Below are positions 63,153 to 64,000 of a stretch of DNA of 64,000 nucleotides, in pieces. The stretch covers positions 375,501-439,500 of the forward strand of contig JBAMJR010000006.1 in the NCBI GenBank assembly GCA_038501785.1, given 5' to 3'. Positions within the stretch are counted from its first letter, which is position 1, and the number at the start of each line of letters is the position of its first letter. The notes below the pieces were generated by a model. The model was not told the DNA's origin. It did no database searches and saw nothing but the letters and a program-made list of their open reading frames with translations. The translations under genes and the position numbers were made by a program. The stretch is from Myoxocephalus aenaeus (lineage: Eukaryota; Chordata; Actinopteri; Perciformes; Cottidae).

Positions 63153-63252
63153 TTAACCCTCCCGTTGTCTTGGAGTTAAAATTACCCATCAACACATATA
63201 CATATACACTCGTACACGGGTCATTTTGACCCCAAGACAACAAGAGGGATAA
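63153..63252. mobile_element. ~93-bp MITE with CCCTCCCGTTGTC ends
   Basis: CCCTCCCGTTGTCTTGG at 63157 is mirrored by CCAAGACAACAAGAGGG ending near 63249. TTAA stands at 63153-63156, and ATAA follows the right end. It looks like a TTAA-duplicating element with one flank mutated. The centre contains GGGTCATTTTGACC. Confidence 0.55.
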
Positions 63253-63264
63253 TTATCATAATCG

Positions 63265-64000
63265 ATCAATGATCGACTTTGTAATCGTATCATCTGATCT
63301 GCGGGTGAAGAAAGGAGCAGAGCTGTCAACTGATCACCACCTGGTTGGATCAGATGGCGGGGGAGCCGGCTAGAAAGACCTGGCAAGCCCAAAGGCGTAG
63401 TGAGGGTGAACAGGGAATGTCTGGCGGAGGATCCTGTCCGTGAGGTCTTCAACTCCCACCTCCGGAAGAGTTTCTCACACATCCCGAGGGAGGCTGGGGA
63501 CATGGAATCCGAGTGGACCATGTTCAAAGCCTCTATTGTGGACGCGGACGCTAGGAGCTGTGGTCAGAAGGTCACCGGGGGTGGACACCGGGGGTGAGGG
63601 AAGCCGTCAAGCCTTTCGAAGGAGGCCTTTCGGGCCTGGTTGGCCCAGGGGTCTCCTGAAGCAGCTGACAGGTACCGGCAGGCCAGAAGGGCTGCAGCTA
63701 CGGTGGTTGTGGATGCTAAAACTCGGGCATGGAAGGAGTTTGGGGAGGCCATGGAGAAGGACCTTCGGTTGGCCTCAAGAAGGTTCTGGCAAACCATCCG
63801 ACTGCTCAGGAAGGGAAAGCAGGGCCTACCCCAGGGCTGTTCTCAGCGGGGGCGAGGAGCTGCTGACCCGGACTGGGGACATCAGGGTATCACACTACTC
63901 TAAGTTTATGCCAGTGTGCTGGAAAGGAGGCTCCGACCGATTGTCGAACCTCAGATTCAACAGGAGCAGTGTGGATTTCGTCCCGGCACTGGAACAGTGG
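63265..64000 (+). pseudogene. Non-LTR retrotransposon with internal deletion, runs off the window
   Basis: The plus strand shows decayed pieces of one ORF2-type protein in order: an endonuclease end (DFVIVSSDLRVKKGAELSTDHHLV), a linker (FNSHLRKSFSHIPREAGDMESEWTMFKASIVDA), EAADRYRQARRAAATVVVDAKTRAW, KDLRLASRRFWQTIRLLRKGKQ and LLTRTGDI. It then jumps to GITLL, VYASVLERRLRPIVEPQIQQEQCGFRPGTGTV. In intact relatives the last two blocks are separated by roughly a hundred residues or more including early reverse-transcriptase motifs, so a stretch is deleted here. Stops and frameshifts also break it. The clade is not assigned. The piece at 24985-25150 is a second fragment of a similar element. Confidence 0.75.

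Overview
The window reads as teleost fish nuclear DNA. Genes are split into many short exons with GT/AG borders. Introns are full of (CA)n, (GA)n and (TA)n runs and fish-type repeats: hAT, Harbinger and foldback elements and L2-like LINE tails. The encoded proteins are vertebrate orthologues. Reading splice borders by eye gives five protein-coding genes. Four are complete and one lacks its 5' end. No prokaryotic, viral or plasmid gene is present.

Layout: (1) 1-3607 is repeat-rich DNA with a complete non-autonomous hAT element (210-1693, exact 8-bp target duplication) that carries a second nested element. (2) 3608-8908 (+) holds the last eight coding exons of b4galnt1 (GM2/GD2 ganglioside synthase). 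(3) 13034-36718 (-) is arhgef25 (GEFT-type DH-PH RhoGEF): 17 coding exons joining in frame to 664 codons. Its introns hold foldback repeats, very long (CA)n arrays, a heat-shock-element-like minisatellite and LINE debris. (4) 39141-42653 (+) is ankrd33 (photoreceptor ankyrin-repeat protein), head to head with arhgef25; a 671-bp Harbinger-type element sits in its probable 3'UTR. (5) 45767-52547 (+) is acvr1b (activin receptor type I, ALK4): nine exons, 505 codons plus stop. A (CAGA)-rich array lies just upstream, and a duplicated ~230-bp segment lies on both sides of exon 1. (6) 56810-61088 (-) is prkag1 (AMPK gamma-1): 13 coding exons, 330 codons plus stop, tail to tail with acvr1b. (7) 61200-64000 is transposon debris: a hAT terminus, an L2-like LINE, a short TTAA element and a second LINE with an internal deletion.

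All five genes have human relatives on chromosome arm 12q, there spread over several megabases (PRKAG1; ANKRD33/ACVR1B; B4GALNT1/ARHGEF25). The block is therefore a locally shuffled piece of one ancestral chromosome. The genes do not form one pathway: ganglioside synthesis, Rho activation, photoreceptor regulation, activin signalling and energy sensing.

I did not find a clearly new biological system. The best leads are: an arhgef25 exon with both splice sites inside (TG)n arrays; the intronic minisatellite rich in heat-shock-element spacing; the SMAD-box-like array beside acvr1b; and the duplicated segment around acvr1b exon 1. Exon borders were assigned by eye and by reading-frame continuity. 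They are usually exact, but no alignment was run.
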